DNA of 64,000 nt from Sorghum bicolor (GCF_000003195.3 NC_012878.2:54994629-55058628), one strand, 5' to 3'. Positions 35,243-48,375 are shown, counted from the first letter of the stretch. Notes: generated by a model from the letters alone, not told the origin. Made by a program: numbers and translations.

Positions 35243-35669
35243 GGGCCTTGTTTAGATCAAAAGGTTTTGAATTTTGACACTGTAGCACTTTCGTTTTTAT
35301 TTGACAAACATTATCCAATTATGGAGTAACTAGGCTTAAAGTTTCACGATTTACAAACAAACTATGCAATTAGTTTTTATTTTTATTTATATTTAATGCT
35401 CCATATATGTGTTGCAAGATTTGATATGACATGGAATATTAAAAAGTTTTTGATTTTTAGGGGAACTAAACAAGTTCTGAAATGAGAGATGGGGCGATTC
35501 TGATTCTTTGGGACCCCTCGAGACCTGTGCCAATACTCGGAAGACCTAAGCCTTGTTTTGTTGTGAATTGTTTTTGGTTTTAGCTACCATAGTACTTTCG
35601 TTTGTATTTGGTAATTATTGTCTAATTATGGATTAACTAGACTTAAAAAATTTATTTTGTAAATTACAG

Positions 35670-35740
<71 letters not shown>

Positions 35741-35790
35741 TCCATGCACGTGTCATGGATTCAATATAACGAGAAATGCCCTAAAGTTGT
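35243..35790. mobile_element. Two decayed GGCCTTGTTTAGTT-family MITEs, one with (TA)n expansion
   Basis: Copy 3 spans about 35243-35476 (starts 'gggccttgtttagatc', ends 'ggaactaaacaag'). Copy 4 runs from about 35552 ('gccttgttttgttgtg') to about 35790, and its middle is replaced by a (TA)n tract at about 35677-35733. Both retain the 'actttcgttt' and 'attatggatta/agtaact' internal motifs. Confidence 0.65.
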
Positions 35791-36099
35791 GTGGGGCGAC
35801 AAACAAAACGATACAAGTGTCTTTCTATAATACCATGATTAGAAAAAATAAAAATGATGATGTGAGTGTCTTACACTGTACTGTGTTTATTAAGAAAAAA
35901 ATGCCGTCCGTCAGACTGACAGACTCTGCTGACGGCTGAATTCTGATTAGCTCTCTCTAAACCTGCGTCCTGACTTTTTCTTTTTTTGAGGACAAATGGG
36001 AGGAAGGCGCTACTCATTTAGCATTTTCGGCCCAACTACGGCAACCTTAGCGTAACAAATTGTGAGCCCATCTTGGCACATCCGGCCCACCCATGCGCC

Positions 36100-38469
36100 G
36101 ATCCCGTGCACACGCCGTTTCGGCTCCTGGAACCGTGCCCATACGCCTTTTTATTCCGCCCGCCGCTTCGCTCACGGCTCACGCCGTTCCCCCCCTCTCC
36201 CTCTCCCTCCCCCGCCCCCTGCGCCCCACGCGGGAGAGGAGAGCCGCCGGGCCTGGAAGCCTTTCCGCGGCGCTGCGTCGCGAGCTCGCAGCGGTGAGTA
36301 CCCTCTCCCCGGCTACCCCGTCCGTCGTCCCTCTCGCCTCTCCGTTTCCCCGCTGCGCGCGCGCCCGCGCGCGTCCCTCGCGTCCCTCCTTTGGCTGCAG
36401 TCAAACGCCGTGCTCGGAGCTCTGGATTCGCTAGCTGCGTCTCGCGATTTAGTTCCGCCAGGGGCAGCTTTCGCGGCGGTCTGTTCTGCTGAGGGAGCTC
36501 GGGGTCATGGTGTGGCACGATATGTGATTTCTGTCGGCGTTTGACGGTTTGAGCTCTGCTTCTGCAGCAATTCGTGGGGATAGGGGATTTCGGAGGGTGT
36601 GATATGGTTCGGTGCTGTGGCGTTCAGGATGTCGCATTGAAGAAGGGTATGGTCTCTAGGGTTCCGACGGGTTGTTTGGTCTGGGGAGCCGGACATATGG
36701 TGGGTTGGCTGCTCGCGAAACACGAAAGTCGCTCTCAGCCCACGGCCGGTTGCAATTTGCAACCCCTTTTTACTTAGCATAGGGGGAGAAACGAGCTTCC
36801 AGCTTGAATTTTGTGGATCCAGGGGTCCTCGTGGATATAGCTCTGCACGCTGTGGAAGTAGATGACCACCGGAGGGAAATCCTGGGAATTTGTGGCAGCC
36901 GCTGTGGAAGAAGTAGATGGCCACTGGATGGAAATCCTGGGAATTTATAGCAGCCGAACAATGCAGGTAGATTTGGGGCCAGATGTTTGGTGTGAAAGCA
37001 GTTCGTGTTTAGAACAACTGACCTATCTTGGCAGTAGGAAATAAAATCCAGCGCCATTATGAAAGGCAAATCATTACATGACTTCATTCACCCTATTATT
37101 CAAGATAATTCAGGATGCATAGAGATGGGACTAGTGTGTACAATGGATATACAGTAGTCGGCTCTGATTTTCTCTTTCAAATTAGATGCACTTTGGAAAT
37201 GCTATGCCAAGGTCACCCCCCTCTACCAATAGAAATGGGGAGGGGTGGAGGGGCACCCAGCCTTGCATGGCACGCTGGGGAGTTGGAGCTCTGGACGTGC
37301 ATGGTCGTGACATGTGGAAGCAGGAGATGAGCTGTAAGCTGCCTGTTTCTTGGCCAAGGTCATCGAGGCTTCAGACATCTTTTTCTGTGTTGTCGTCAAG
37401 CGAGATGTGCAATTGACTTGAGCTTACCCTGTTTTTTCATGCCTTTGTTTTCTTTCCTGATCTATCTTTTATGTTATAGAAGTTGCGAATACGTTATTGT
37501 TTTTGAAATGTCCGATTATAATATGCACCTCGTGTTAATTGTGGCTTGCTTGATTTTTTTTTCTATATGTAAGTTTTCTAGTAATACCTTTTTAATTACT
37601 ATCTTTGTCCAGAACCCCATTTTTTTTAGTCCTTGCTGACATTACAAATTACAATGGTGCTTATGAAAATTCTATGGAACTCCTATTTAGATCCTAAGAA
37701 GTTATTGGTTCCAATGAGAAACGCACAGCTGTCTTTTTGTTTGTCATTTAAGTTGTGAAAAGTGTTATTCTTTTTTTTTTGTACGTACAGGATTTCAGGA
37801 AAGAGGCATAGCTACATGCACCTAACTCATTTAATGTTTGCTACATTTTTTACTGTAGTTCCTTTGTTTTTCTATACTATATACGTGATTCCTTTGTTAT
37901 TTGTTCTTTGGCCACCATCTCTAAATTGTCATGCACAAGTCTAAAATTACAAACAAAAAAGAATGAGTATATAGTATGCTTTTGATATATAGTAAAAAAT
38001 TATGATCTTCTACTAGCTGAATGCTTTACACATCCAGTAAAATGTTTTTCATATACAGTACAACATTGAGGTGACTAGAAATCAGAATGCGTGCCTAGAA
38101 AAAAGCAAAGCAAAAACAAAAATGGGAAAAAGGTGATGCAACCGCTTTCTGTTTTGATGGGAAGAAATGACATCTCAGCTGAAGGCTGAAGCTGAATGCG
38201 TGAAGGAAACGTTGGCAATGGGACGGGACATATGTTGCCTTAAGAATAGCCGAGCGTGTTCTCTAAGGGCTCTTTTTGCAGCTAATCACTTAACAGTGAT
38301 GGATGTTCTTGCTCATTTTCAACTAAAAAGATCATCAGCTAGTCTAATAATTTTGAATAATGGAACAAACCAGACCTAGTTCAAATCAGGGGTGTGTAAG
38401 ACTTTAATAGGTACTTGACTGTTGAGTCCATGTAACCATTATTCACTCATCTTTATTTCTTTGCTGTAG
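36100..38469 (+). promoter_or_regulatory. 5' region of the PHD-homeodomain gene: leader exon and long leader intron
   Basis: A GC-rich, pyrimidine-rich stretch (about 36150-36293) ends in a strong donor (GCG/GTGAGT, intron from 36294). The matching acceptor is most likely TTGCTGTAG ending at 38469, just before the exon holding the ATG. Leader introns of about 2 kb are common in grass regulatory genes. The intron contains a 51 bp unit repeated twice (36850-36900 and 36901-36954). The transcription start is not determined; other untranslated exons inside the intron are possible. Confidence 0.55.
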
Positions 38470-38599
38470 ATTGCAGGGTGCTGGTGAATCTGGCTTGGCC
38501 ACATAGAGCTTCTTTTTTCATCGTGGTCCTCAGGAAGACGTTTTTCTAGGACTGTTTTTTGTCTACTGTAAATTGATGAAATTTTGCTGAACATATACT

Positions 38600-41500
38600 A
38601 TGGAAAAAAATACAGTTCACTGTCCAGTTGAGGGCAATGGTGAGATTGAAAATGGTGCGAGCTCTAGTCAGAATCCTGAGACTGTCTGTCCAGTTGAGGG
38701 CAATGGTGAGATTGAAAATGGTGCAAGCTCTGGTCAGAATCCTGAGACCCTTGAGCATCCAGTTTTGCTGTCTACATCTCAAACAGTGCCAAATAACTTG
38801 GGGATAAGGAAAAACTATAAAAGAACAGCAAACAGAGGTAAAAAAGGTTCCCAAGGACTAACACGTCAAGCATATACTTTGAGGTCATCTGATAATGATG
38901 TCAGGGTGCTTCGCTCCACATCAAGTTCAAAGACGACACCTACTGAGCATGTACAGACTCCAGTACAACCGGCTGCCAAGAGAAGAAAAAGGAGCAGAGC
39001 CTCAAACAAAAGTTCCACAGATGAGTTTTCACAAATTCGTAAACGGATTAGATACATTTTGAACCGAATGAATTATGAGCAAAGCCTAATTGAAGCTTAT
39101 GCTAGCGAAGGCTGGAAAAATCAAAGGTTTGTCACTCTATATTATTATTTGAAATTTTGAGTTGCTAGCATCTTCTGAATTTAAATTCTTTTTCTCTTAT
39201 ATTATTAGTAACTAGTGTTACATGTGTTTAGAAGTCTGGTTCTTCATTACCTATGTGTTGCCAGGTTTACTGAATAGTGCTGCAAGGCCGTGTGTTATGT
39301 GCTAGCCAAAATCCTTAAGTTTCTTTGTTAACCAACCACAATAGTGTTGTGCTATAAAACTGACTAAATAGGTTTGGACTATTTTAGCTTAAATATGCTT
39401 GTCAAGTGTATGACATCCTTTAGCCCCCATCATTTTGCACCTGATTTCCCCTTCCATGTATTCATTTGCCTTATCAAATGATGATGGGGCTTTTGTATCA
39501 CAATTCACACATGTTTTGCTGTCAGTGAAACCTTTTTGTTTCACCCTTTCTGATTCTGATATCATCCTGCCGTCACTGGTTACGTTCTCTCTATATACAA
39601 CTAGTATCTCTGCATCTTCTCGCTGCCAGCCATGATGTGTGCTTGGTTCGGTTAAATTTATATTGGCTATTAGGCTCAGTTGCTGATCTGATGCACATGT
39701 GTTGTAAAAAAAAACTTCCTTCAACTTTGCATTAACAGACAGCGTCTTGGGATTTTGCTACTGCTGTGATATTTCTTTAGCTGTTGAGTTCATCACAAAT
39801 TCTGTTGCAACTTAAAATAACTGACGTCCATGTACAAACGTGCAGTTTGGATAAGCTAAGACCTGAGAAGGAGCTTGAACGAGCAAAATCAGAAATCTTA
39901 CGATGCAAATTGAGAATACGGGAAGTCTTCCAGAATATTGATTCTCTTCTCTCAAAGGGGAAAATTGACGAATCTTTATTTGATTCTGAAGGAGAAATAT
40001 CTTGTGAAGATGTAAGTTAGCATGTAATTTTGATTCCATCAATGTTTCTGTATTTCCTAGTAATTGTGTTCTGTTATGTTCAGCATTTTCATCAATGACA
40101 ATGTTTCATAAATCACAGATATTTTGTGCCACTTGTGGTTCGAATGATGCTACATTGGGTAATGATATCATTCTCTGTGATGGAGCTTGTGACAGAGGGT
40201 TCCACCAGAACTGTTTAAATCCTCCTCTGCGTACTGAAGATAGTAATATTCAACTTCCTCTTTCATAGTATCAGTAATTCTTGTTTTGACATTCATTCAT
40301 GAGCACCATTCATTTGTAGTCCCCATGGGAGATGAAGGATGGCTCTGCCCAGCATGTGATTGCAAGATAGACTGTATAGATCTACTAAATGATCTCCAGG
40401 GAAGTGACCTCTCCATTGAGGACTCTTGGGAGGTATAAATATAAATTCCTTTTATTAGAATAGTAGCAATTTAAATTGAATTACATTCAACTCAGTAGTA
40501 CATTTATTTTGCAGAAAGTTTTTCCAGAGGCAGCTGCTATGGCAAATGGCTCAAAGCAAGATGACACATTTGATCTTCCATCAGATGACTCGGATGACAA
40601 TGACTTTGACCCCAATATGCCTGAAGAGCATGTGGTCAGTAAGGAAGAAGGATCGTCTGAAGACGAAGAGGATGAGGATGGAGGATCAGACTCTGATGAC
40701 TCAGACTTTTTGACCTGTTCTGATGATTCGGAACCTTTGATGGACAAGAAGAAGGTTGATGACCTCGGGTTACCTTCTGAAGATTCAGAGGATGATGACT
40801 ATGATCCAGCAGGTCCTGATTCGGATAAAGATGACGAAAAGAAGTTAAGTTCTGATGAGTCTGACTTCTCATCTGACTCAGATGATTTCTGTAAGGAGAT
40901 TGCAAAATCTGGTGGACATGAAGAAGTTTCATCTCCTCCATTACCTGATGCCAAGGTGGGTGATATGGAAAAGAGCACTGCTCAGGCTAACGCAGCAAGT
41001 TCTGCTGATGACCCTATGGAGACTGAAATAGACCAGAGTGTGGTTTTACCAGTTTCAAGGAGACGGCAGGCTGAACGGTTGGACTACAAAAAGCTGTATG
41101 ATGTATGCCCTCAACCTACATCTGTGCATATTTAAAACCTTTTTTTTGGTGTTTTAGTCTTGAATAACTCCTATTGTGTGTTTGTTTTTCATCCGGTCGA
41201 TTGCTTCAGTTTCATAGAGGATCTAGGCAAATTCAAAAGTACAATTATGAGCTTAATCATGGAATGTGATCTTAGACATGTGCATAATCTAGTAGTCAAT
41301 AAACTAGCATAATCGAGGCAAATTCAAAAGTTGTTGAAAAGACACATGCGCGATGACCTGTGCCTTGAATTTAGGTATTTTCAGAGGTTTCTTAGCTTAT
41401 ACCTATGTGCTGCTGCATTCAATCTTGATACTGATTTGCACAACTAAACACACTAGCCTTTTTTATCAACTCAACTGTATGTACTATGTCAATATTGCAT

Positions 41501-42511
41501 GAGGTTATGAACTGTATATGCTCTTCAGTGCATGCTTGCATGCGAGAAGTTTGGTTTCTGATCATGACATATTCCTATTCTTGCTGGACTCTAGGAAGCA
41601 TATGGTGAAGCATCATCTGATTCTAGTGATGATGAAGAATGGTCTGGGAAGAATACACCAATAAAAAGCAATGAAGAGGGTGAAGCTGATTCTCCTGCAG
41701 GAAAAGGCTCCAGAGTTGTGCACCATGATAATGAACTGACTACACAAAGCACTAAAAGAAGCTTGCATTCTCTTCGTGGTTCAGTAGATGAGAAACATGG
41801 AGACCTTACCTCTAATGGCAGCAACAGCGCAGCTAGGAAAGGACAATTTGGTCCAGTAGTTAGTCAGGTATCATTTATGATTCACAACAATTGGTTGCAG
41901 AATTAACCATTTTGGACTACTTTAATTGATCAAATAAGTTGATGTGCATCATTTTCCTTGCAGAAGCTATATGAACATTTTAAGACACAACAATACCCTA
42001 GTCGTTCTGTTAAAGAAAGCCTGGCAGAAGAACTAGGGTTAACATTTCGTCAGGTGGATTCCTATCATTTTCTAATTGCATGGTTCTCATGGTTATATTG
42101 GCATTGGATTTGACCATCTGTGCATTATGGTGACAGGTTAGCAAATGGTTTGAAAGTAGGCGTCATTTCGCAAAGGTAGCTTCTTCCAGGAAAGGCATCA
42201 CTCCAGATAAGCATAGCCCCGAAAATACTAATAGCCCGGTGACACCCAGTATGCAACCTAAAGAACCTGAGGGGACTGTGATGGAAGAATCTAATGTATG
42301 CATAAATAGGGATGCCACCATCTCTAAAAAAGCGGCCTCTTCAAAAGTTGGATCAAGAAAGAACCTTGGCAAGAATTCCCCTGGAAGTGATGTGGGAGGG
42401 TCAAAAGTTGATTCTGCTGAGGATCAGAATCCGGGGCCTGACCTTGCAGCAGAGAAGGCAAGGCAAAAAGCAGTACAGCAGGAGTTGAAGAAGAAGAAAA
42501 TGGGACGATGA
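38600..42511 (+). CDS. HAZ1: PHD-finger homeodomain protein, HAZ1/HOX1A type
   Basis: Nuclear DNA- and chromatin-binding protein of the plant PHD-HD family (rice HAZ1, maize HOX1A, parsley PRH, Arabidopsis HAT3.1). Eight coding exons: 38600-39126, 39846-40011, 40119-40242, 40320-40432, 40515-41102, 41595-41867, 41964-42053, 42137-42511; 751 residues, a usual size. Order: an N-terminal repeat of 22 residues (two copies), a basic region, the PHD finger (C4HC3) at about 233-285 with [17 protein letters not shown] and WLCPAC, a long Asp/Ser-rich acidic region (about 290-470), a conserved [16 protein letters not shown] segment, the homeodomain at about 590-650 with helix 3 [11 protein letters not shown], and a Lys-rich end. 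An in-frame TGA at 38588 fixes ATG 38600 as the start. Homeodomain position 51, normally Asn, appears to be Ser. The symbol is by family; orthology is not proven. Confidence 0.92.
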
Positions 42512-43307
42512 TGTTTGTAGACAAAGACATGAACCAGATTTTGGACTGCTCCTGAAATTTCCAGGTCGGGTCTGAATTCGCTGCAGCGCTATGGGCCTTG
42601 AAACTTTGTGTTGTATGGCTCTACATTGATAGCCAAAAAAAACATAGATATACCATTGCAAGTCAGCTAGCTCTCATTAGATCATGCCAGTCAACTAACA
42701 AGCACATCATTAAGTTTTTTTTTTCTGTGGAGGTTATTGCTTCCCGTTCTTAGCCAACTGAGAGAGCTTCCTCTGATTTCTGGGGCGCTCTATAGGAATT
42801 AGTTATCCTTCAGATTTATTTGTAGCGATTACTGTCATTGCAGGAAGGGCTCTATTGCAAAAGCCTAAAAGCTCCGTAACGACAGCAGGTTGCTGCTATG
42901 ACAAGATGCAGAAGATGCGCTGTTTTCATCGATGTTGGTTTTCTTGTAAGATGGGATGTTGTACCAAACCTTGCGTAATGTGAGCAGAAGACTTTGTTCT
43001 GATTCAGGGATGTTTCAGTGTGCTTTGACTCTGATAGAACAAGATCGTTGCGCTTCTTTTTCGGTGACGCCAGTGTCCATGAGCTCCTGAGTCCTGTCCC
43101 TCCTATCACTTCGTACATGTTCTTGGGTAGTGCAGTATGTTACCCTTTCTCTGTCGTGCATTCCACTTGGCCTTTATTATTGGCGTCGATTTTCACTTGC
43201 ACTGTAAGCTATGTTAGCTACGACGTCGTCTCTCATCCATGACGTGTTCGCTGAACGAGGAGTGTTTGGACTGTCGAGTTTTACAGAGCTGTGCGGCACA
43301 AACTTTG
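42512..43307. other. 3' region of the PHD-homeodomain gene
   Basis: Contains the untranslated 3' end, probably several hundred bases, and ends where a Copia element is inserted (target CTTTG at 43303-43307). No further gene. Confidence 0.5.
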
Positions 43308-43615
43308 TGACAGTGTTAGCCTAGTTATCTTTACTTTGCTGTAATTGTTTTAATTACCTAATAGGTTCCTTGGCAGCCAAGTTGAATATGGTGCCTTGGC
43401 AACCAAGTTGCTGGTGGACAGCATCTCTAGTCTGTTAGAAGCTGTCAGGGTATGTTGGGGTGTTGTCTGCCCTCTAGGCTATATATGCAGCAGCCCCCTC
43501 ACCTTTGTATTGTGTGGTTCTGGTTTTGCAATTCAATACAATCCAAGCGGCCTCTCTTGGCCAAGCTGCCCTCTGGCAGTTCAATCCTATGTTTGCAATT
43601 CAGTTCATGCCAACA
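43308..43615 (+). repeat. 5' LTR of Copia element
   Basis: 308 bp, TG...CA ends, with a TATA box (GGCTATATATGCAG near 43480) expected to drive the element RNA. It differs from the 3' LTR by about five or six single bases and by lacking two short tandem duplications. Confidence 0.95.
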
Positions 43616-43617
43616 AT

Positions 43618-43630
43618 TGGTATCAAGAGC
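43618..43630 (+). other. Primer binding site
   Basis: TGGTATCAAGAGC starts two bases after the 5' LTR. It matches the usual Copia site complementary to the 3' end of initiator tRNA-Met, apart from an extra A. Confidence 0.8.
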
Positions 43631-43653
43631 GAGGTTTAGAGATCCTAGAGGCC

Positions 43654-46600
43654 ATGTCTACCTCAAGCCAGAGAGCCAGAGCAGCACAAGCTGCAGCCGC
43701 CGCCGCCGCAGGCGCCTACCCAGAGGCTGGCGCCGTGGTGAACCCAGGAGGCGATCGCGCCAGGCGCTTGGCAGCGGCAGAGGCCGCAGCCGCGCAGGCA
43801 GCACAGGCGGCGCGAGAGGCAGCAGCAGCAGCTCAGGAGGCGGCCGCCACGGCCGCGGCTCTCCGTGCGGAGGTGGACCGGGAGCCGCGCGTGTACGGGC
43901 GGAGGAGCCCTGATCCGCGCCGCGGGAGCCCGTCGCGGAGCCCTGAGCGGCATCGCCGGGCTCAATCTCCGTCGCCCGCTCGCCATCGAGGACGCGGAGG
44001 CCGTCGCGGATCTCCGGTGGTCCAGACGGTGTACAAGGACGGCGGCGCGGGGACTCCATGGCCGATGCTGACGAAGTCGAACTACCATGAGTGGAGCACG
44101 CTCATGCGACTCAAGATGCAGGCCCGCCAGCTCTGGGACGCCGTCGAGTATGGCGATCTCCCGTACCACGACGATCGGCGCGCGCTGGAGGCCATCATCT
44201 CGGGAGTTCCGCAGGAGATGCAGGTGTCGCTCGCGGACAAGCTCACCGCCAAGGACGCCTGGGACTCCATCGCCGCAGCGCGCATCGGCGTCGACCGCGT
44301 CCGCCGCGCCACGCTACAACGACTTCGCAAGGAGTGGGAGAACCTCTCCTTCCACCCAGGGGAGCACATCGAGGACTTCGCTCTCCGCCTCGCCACGCTG
44401 AAGCAGCAGATGATCCTCCACGGCGAGAGGAACATGGACGAGGAGCGAGCGGTGGAGAAGCTTCTTCGTGCTACGCCCAGGAAGTACATGTAGCTCAAGA
44501 TCGCCATCGAGACCCTGCTCGACTTCCAGGACCTCACCATCGAGGAAGTCATCGAGAGGTTGAAGACGGTGGACGACCTCGACGACGATCCTGTGCACGA
44601 GCCCGCGTCCGTCGGCGGCAAGCTTATGCTCACAGAGGAGCAGTGGCTGGCGCGCCAGAAGAAGAAGAAGGACACGGGTGGCGCGGGCTCCTCCAGTGGC
44701 GAAGCACGTCGACGGCCGCGTGGCGGAAGGAAGCAGAAGGGCAAGACCGCCAAGGGAGGAGAACGTGATGGTGGCGGGCAAGGTGCGAAGGCAGGAGGCG
44801 TCGGCGGCGACCACAAGGCCAACCGCGACGACCTCTGCCTCAACTGCCGTCGCCCTGGTCACTGGGCAAAGGACTGCCCCGAGCCTCAGCGCGAGCGCCC
44901 CGAGCCTCGGCGCGAGCGTGGCGGAGCAGCCCACGTCGCGCAGGGCGATGACGGCGACGCGGTCCTCTTCCTCGCCCACGGCTTCATCGAGCTGGACGCG
45001 GACCGCGGTTTCTGCTCCAAGGCCGACATCGACATCAGCGAGCCCAGAGCACGCGCGTTCCTCAACAACGGCGGCGAAGATATGCTCAACGGCTCGTACC
45101 TCGACAGCAGTGCCACCCACCACATGACCGGACGTCGCGAGCTGTTCTCCGACCTCGACACATCGGTGCGCGGGACGGTGCGGTTTGGCGACGCGTCAAG
45201 GGTGGAGATTCAAAGCGTCGGCTCCATTGTGTTCCATGCGAAGAATGGTGAGCATCGCGTGCTGCAGGGCGTCTACTTCATCCCGGCGCTGCGCAACTCC
45301 ATCATGAGCCTGGGCCAGCTGGATGAAGGAGGATCCAAGGTGGAGATCAACCATGGCGTGCTGCGCATCTGGGATCCACGCGGGCGTCTTCTGGTCAAGG
45401 TGAACCGCGGACCCAGCCGCCTCTACGTCCTCCACCTCGACGCCGCGCAGCCGGTCTGCCTCGCCGCAAGGAAGGACGACACCGACTGGCTTTGGCACGA
45501 GCGGTTCGGCCACCTCAACTTCGAGGCTCTGCACCAGCTCGGCCAGCACTCCATGGCGCGCGGGCTCCCTCTCATCAAGCATGCAGAGCAGGTCTGCGAC
45601 ACGTGCATCGTCGCCAAGCAACGCCGGCGGCCGTTCCCACAGAAGGCCCAGTACCGCGCCGAGGACCCACTGGAGCTCGTCCACGCCTATCTGTGCGGCC
45701 CGGTGACGCCAGCAACTCCTCGCGGGCGCTGGTACTTCCTCCTGATGGTTGATGATGCTTCGCGCTTCATGTGGGTCGCCCTCCACTCCACCAAGGATGC
45801 TGCAGCAGATGCTGTGAAGATGATCAAGGCGGAAGCAGAGAAGGAGAGCGGACACGCGCTGAAGGCTCTGCGCACCGACAACGGCGGGGAGTTCACCGTC
45901 GCCGAGTTCGCGGACTACTGCGCCGGCGAAGGTGTTCGACGCCACTTCAGCGCACCTCACTCGCCGCAGCAGAACGGAGTGGTTGAGCGCCGCAATCAGA
46001 TTGTGGTTGCCACCGCCCGTGCGCTGCTGAAGCAGAGGAGGCTGCCGGCCAAGTACTGGGGAGAAGCGGTCGTGACGGCGGTACATCTGCTCAACCGATC
46101 GCCGACCAAGAGCTTGCTGGGCAAGACCCCGTACGAGGCCTGGTACGGGCGCGCGCCGTCGGTGAGCCATCTCAAGGTCTTCGGCTGCGTCGCCTACGTC
46201 AAGGACTTGGGTCAGTTGCGCAAGCTCGACGACCGCGGGAAGCCGGGCGTCTTCATCGGCTACGCAGAAGGGGCAAAAGCTTACCGGATCCTTGATCCGG
46301 CCACGCAGCGGGTCAAGGTAAGCCGTGACGTGGTCTTTGATGAAGGTCGCGGCTGGGATTGGTCCACTCCGGGCGCAGGATGCTCAGCAGCGGCAGGGAG
46401 CGAGTTCACCGTCGAGCTCTGGACGCCGGGGGATCAAGGAGGGGCTCCTGAAGATTCCTCGTCGGCAAGTCAAGCTCCGGGGGAGTTCGAGCAGAGAGAG
46501 CCAACTCCAATTGGGCCCTCTGCTCGGACATCGTCGCCATCACCAACGGCGCCACCACGCCCTGCTTCCCCTGCGCCACCATCGTCGGGCTCTGCTTCGT

Positions 46601-48375
46601 CTTCGACACCAGCGGCTTCATCAGGTCCAGCTGAGGACGGTGGCCGCGTCGAGTTCGTCACTCCGCTTGAAGAAGATGAAGACTGCCTCGACGCCTTCCA
46701 CGACGATGATGAGCCACTGCGATATCGCACGGTGGGCAACATCTTGGGCGACTCGCCTACACCAGAGCCTCCCCCGCGCCTCTTCGCCGAGCTCCACCTG
46801 ACGCACGCCGGAGAACCGGCCAGCTACGCCGAGGCCAAGGAAGACCCTGCCTGGCGAGCGGCAATGGAGCAGGAGCTTGCGTCGGTGGAACAGAACTCCA
46901 CCTGGGAGCTGGTCAATCTCCCTGCGGGTCATCGCCCCATTTCTCTGAAGTGGGTGTTCAAGCTCAAGAAGAACGAGCTGGGCGCGGTGATCAAGCACAA
47001 GGCCAGGCTCGTGGCGCGCGGCTTCGTCCAGCAAGAAGGGATCGACTTCGACGATGCGTTTGCTCCAGTGGCACGCATGGAGTCTGTTCGGGTCCTCCTC
47101 GCGCTGGCGGCTCAAGAAGGGTGGCGTGTCCACCACATGGACGTCAAGTCCGCCTTCCTCAATGGCGACCTCAAGGAGGAGGTGTATGTGAAGCAGCCGC
47201 CAGGCTACACCGTCGCCGGAGAACAAGGAAAGGTCTACAGGCTGCACAAGGCTCTCTACGGCCTGCGGCAAGCTCCGCGCGCGTGGAACGCAAAGCTGGA
47301 CGGCACCTTGAAGGCCATGGGCTTCCAGCAGAGCGCCCACGAAGCGGCGATGTACAGGCGGGGCAGTGGGCGCACTGTCCTGCTTGTCGGCGTCTACGTC
47401 GACGATCTGATCATCACTAGCGCCGAAGAAGGTGAAGTAGAGGCGTTCAAGGCTCAGATGAAGAAGACCTTCGACATGAGCGACCTCGGCGCACTCAGCT
47501 TCTACCTTGGCGTCGAGGTGCACCAGGATGCCACCGGGATCACTCTAAGGCAAACTCACTATGCCAAGAGGATTCTTGAGTTGGGAGGCATGGATGGCTG
47601 CAATCCTGCCAACACTCCGATGGAGGAGCGCCTTCGACTGAGCAAGAACAGCACAACTGCTTAGGTCGACCCCACTCACTACCGGTGCCTCATTGGAAGC
47701 CTGCGCTACCTGGTGCACACTCGCCCTGATCTGGCCTACGCCGTCGGCTATGTGAGTCGGTTCATGGAGCGGCCGACAGTTGAGCATCAAGGGGCAGTCA
47801 AGCGAATCCTGCGCTATCTCGCTGGTACACTTGATTTCGGCCTCCACTACACCAAGGCTCCAGGCGGCACTCGCTTCATCGGCTACACCGACAGTGATCT
47901 TGCCGGCGACGTTGATACGAGCAAAAGTACGAGTGGATCACTCTTCTTCCTCGGCCGCTGCCTGGTCAGCTGACATTCCATCAAGCAGAAGGTGGTGGCT
48001 CTCTCAAGCTGTGAAGCTGAATACATTGCTGCTTCCACTGCTGCTACTCAAGCACTGTGGCTGTCACGGCTGCTGGCTGAGCTCCTTGGCAGAGGTGTCG
48101 AGGTGGTGGAACTGAAGATGGACAACAAATCAGCACTTGCTCTGGCCAAGAATCCAGTCTTCCATAAGAAGAGCAAGCATATCAGGATCAAGTATCATTT
48201 CCTTAGAAGCTGCCTGGAAGATGGAACCATCAAAGCTGAGCATGTGTCTACTACTGATCAGCTCGCTGACATTCTGACCAAGTCTCTGGGCAAGGCAAAA
48301 TTCCAGAAGATGAGGAGAAGAATTGGCTTGAGGCAGATCATCCCCAAGGCACACAAGGCTAAGGGGGAGAATTGA
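43654..48375 (+). pseudogene. Copia gag-pol polyprotein, three in-frame stops
   Basis: A single frame of 1574 codons without frameshift, interrupted by TAG at 44491-44493, TAG at 47662-47664 and TGA at 47971-47973. Its own terminator is the TGA that forms the first bases of the 3' LTR. Order: Ala-rich N terminus; gag core (about 44040-44500); CCHC knuckle CLNCRRPGHWAKDC at 44836-44877; aspartic protease at about 45090, where the D-S/T-G active-site triplet reads DSS (45103-45111); HHCC zinc domain (about 45490-45620); integrase, where the first catalytic Asp position is Tyr (45688-45690) while the second Asp (45877) and Glu (45985) keep D35E spacing; reverse transcriptase with YVDD at 47395-47406; RNase H (about 47990-48250). 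Gag starts at 43654, the first ATG after the primer site. The stops and altered active sites indicate an inactive copy. Confidence 0.93.
48361..48372 (+). other. Polypurine tract
   Basis: AAGGGGGAGAAT directly abuts the 3' LTR, the expected priming site for second-strand DNA synthesis of the element. Confidence 0.8.

Noticed and set aside
43618..43630. Apparent tRNA-Met fragment
   Set aside because: It is only the retrotransposon primer binding site; no tRNA cloverleaf surrounds it.
45196..47523. Long minus-strand frames of 324 and 300 codons
   Set aside because: Antisense shadows of the GC-rich Copia polyprotein, which has recognisable domains on the plus strand.
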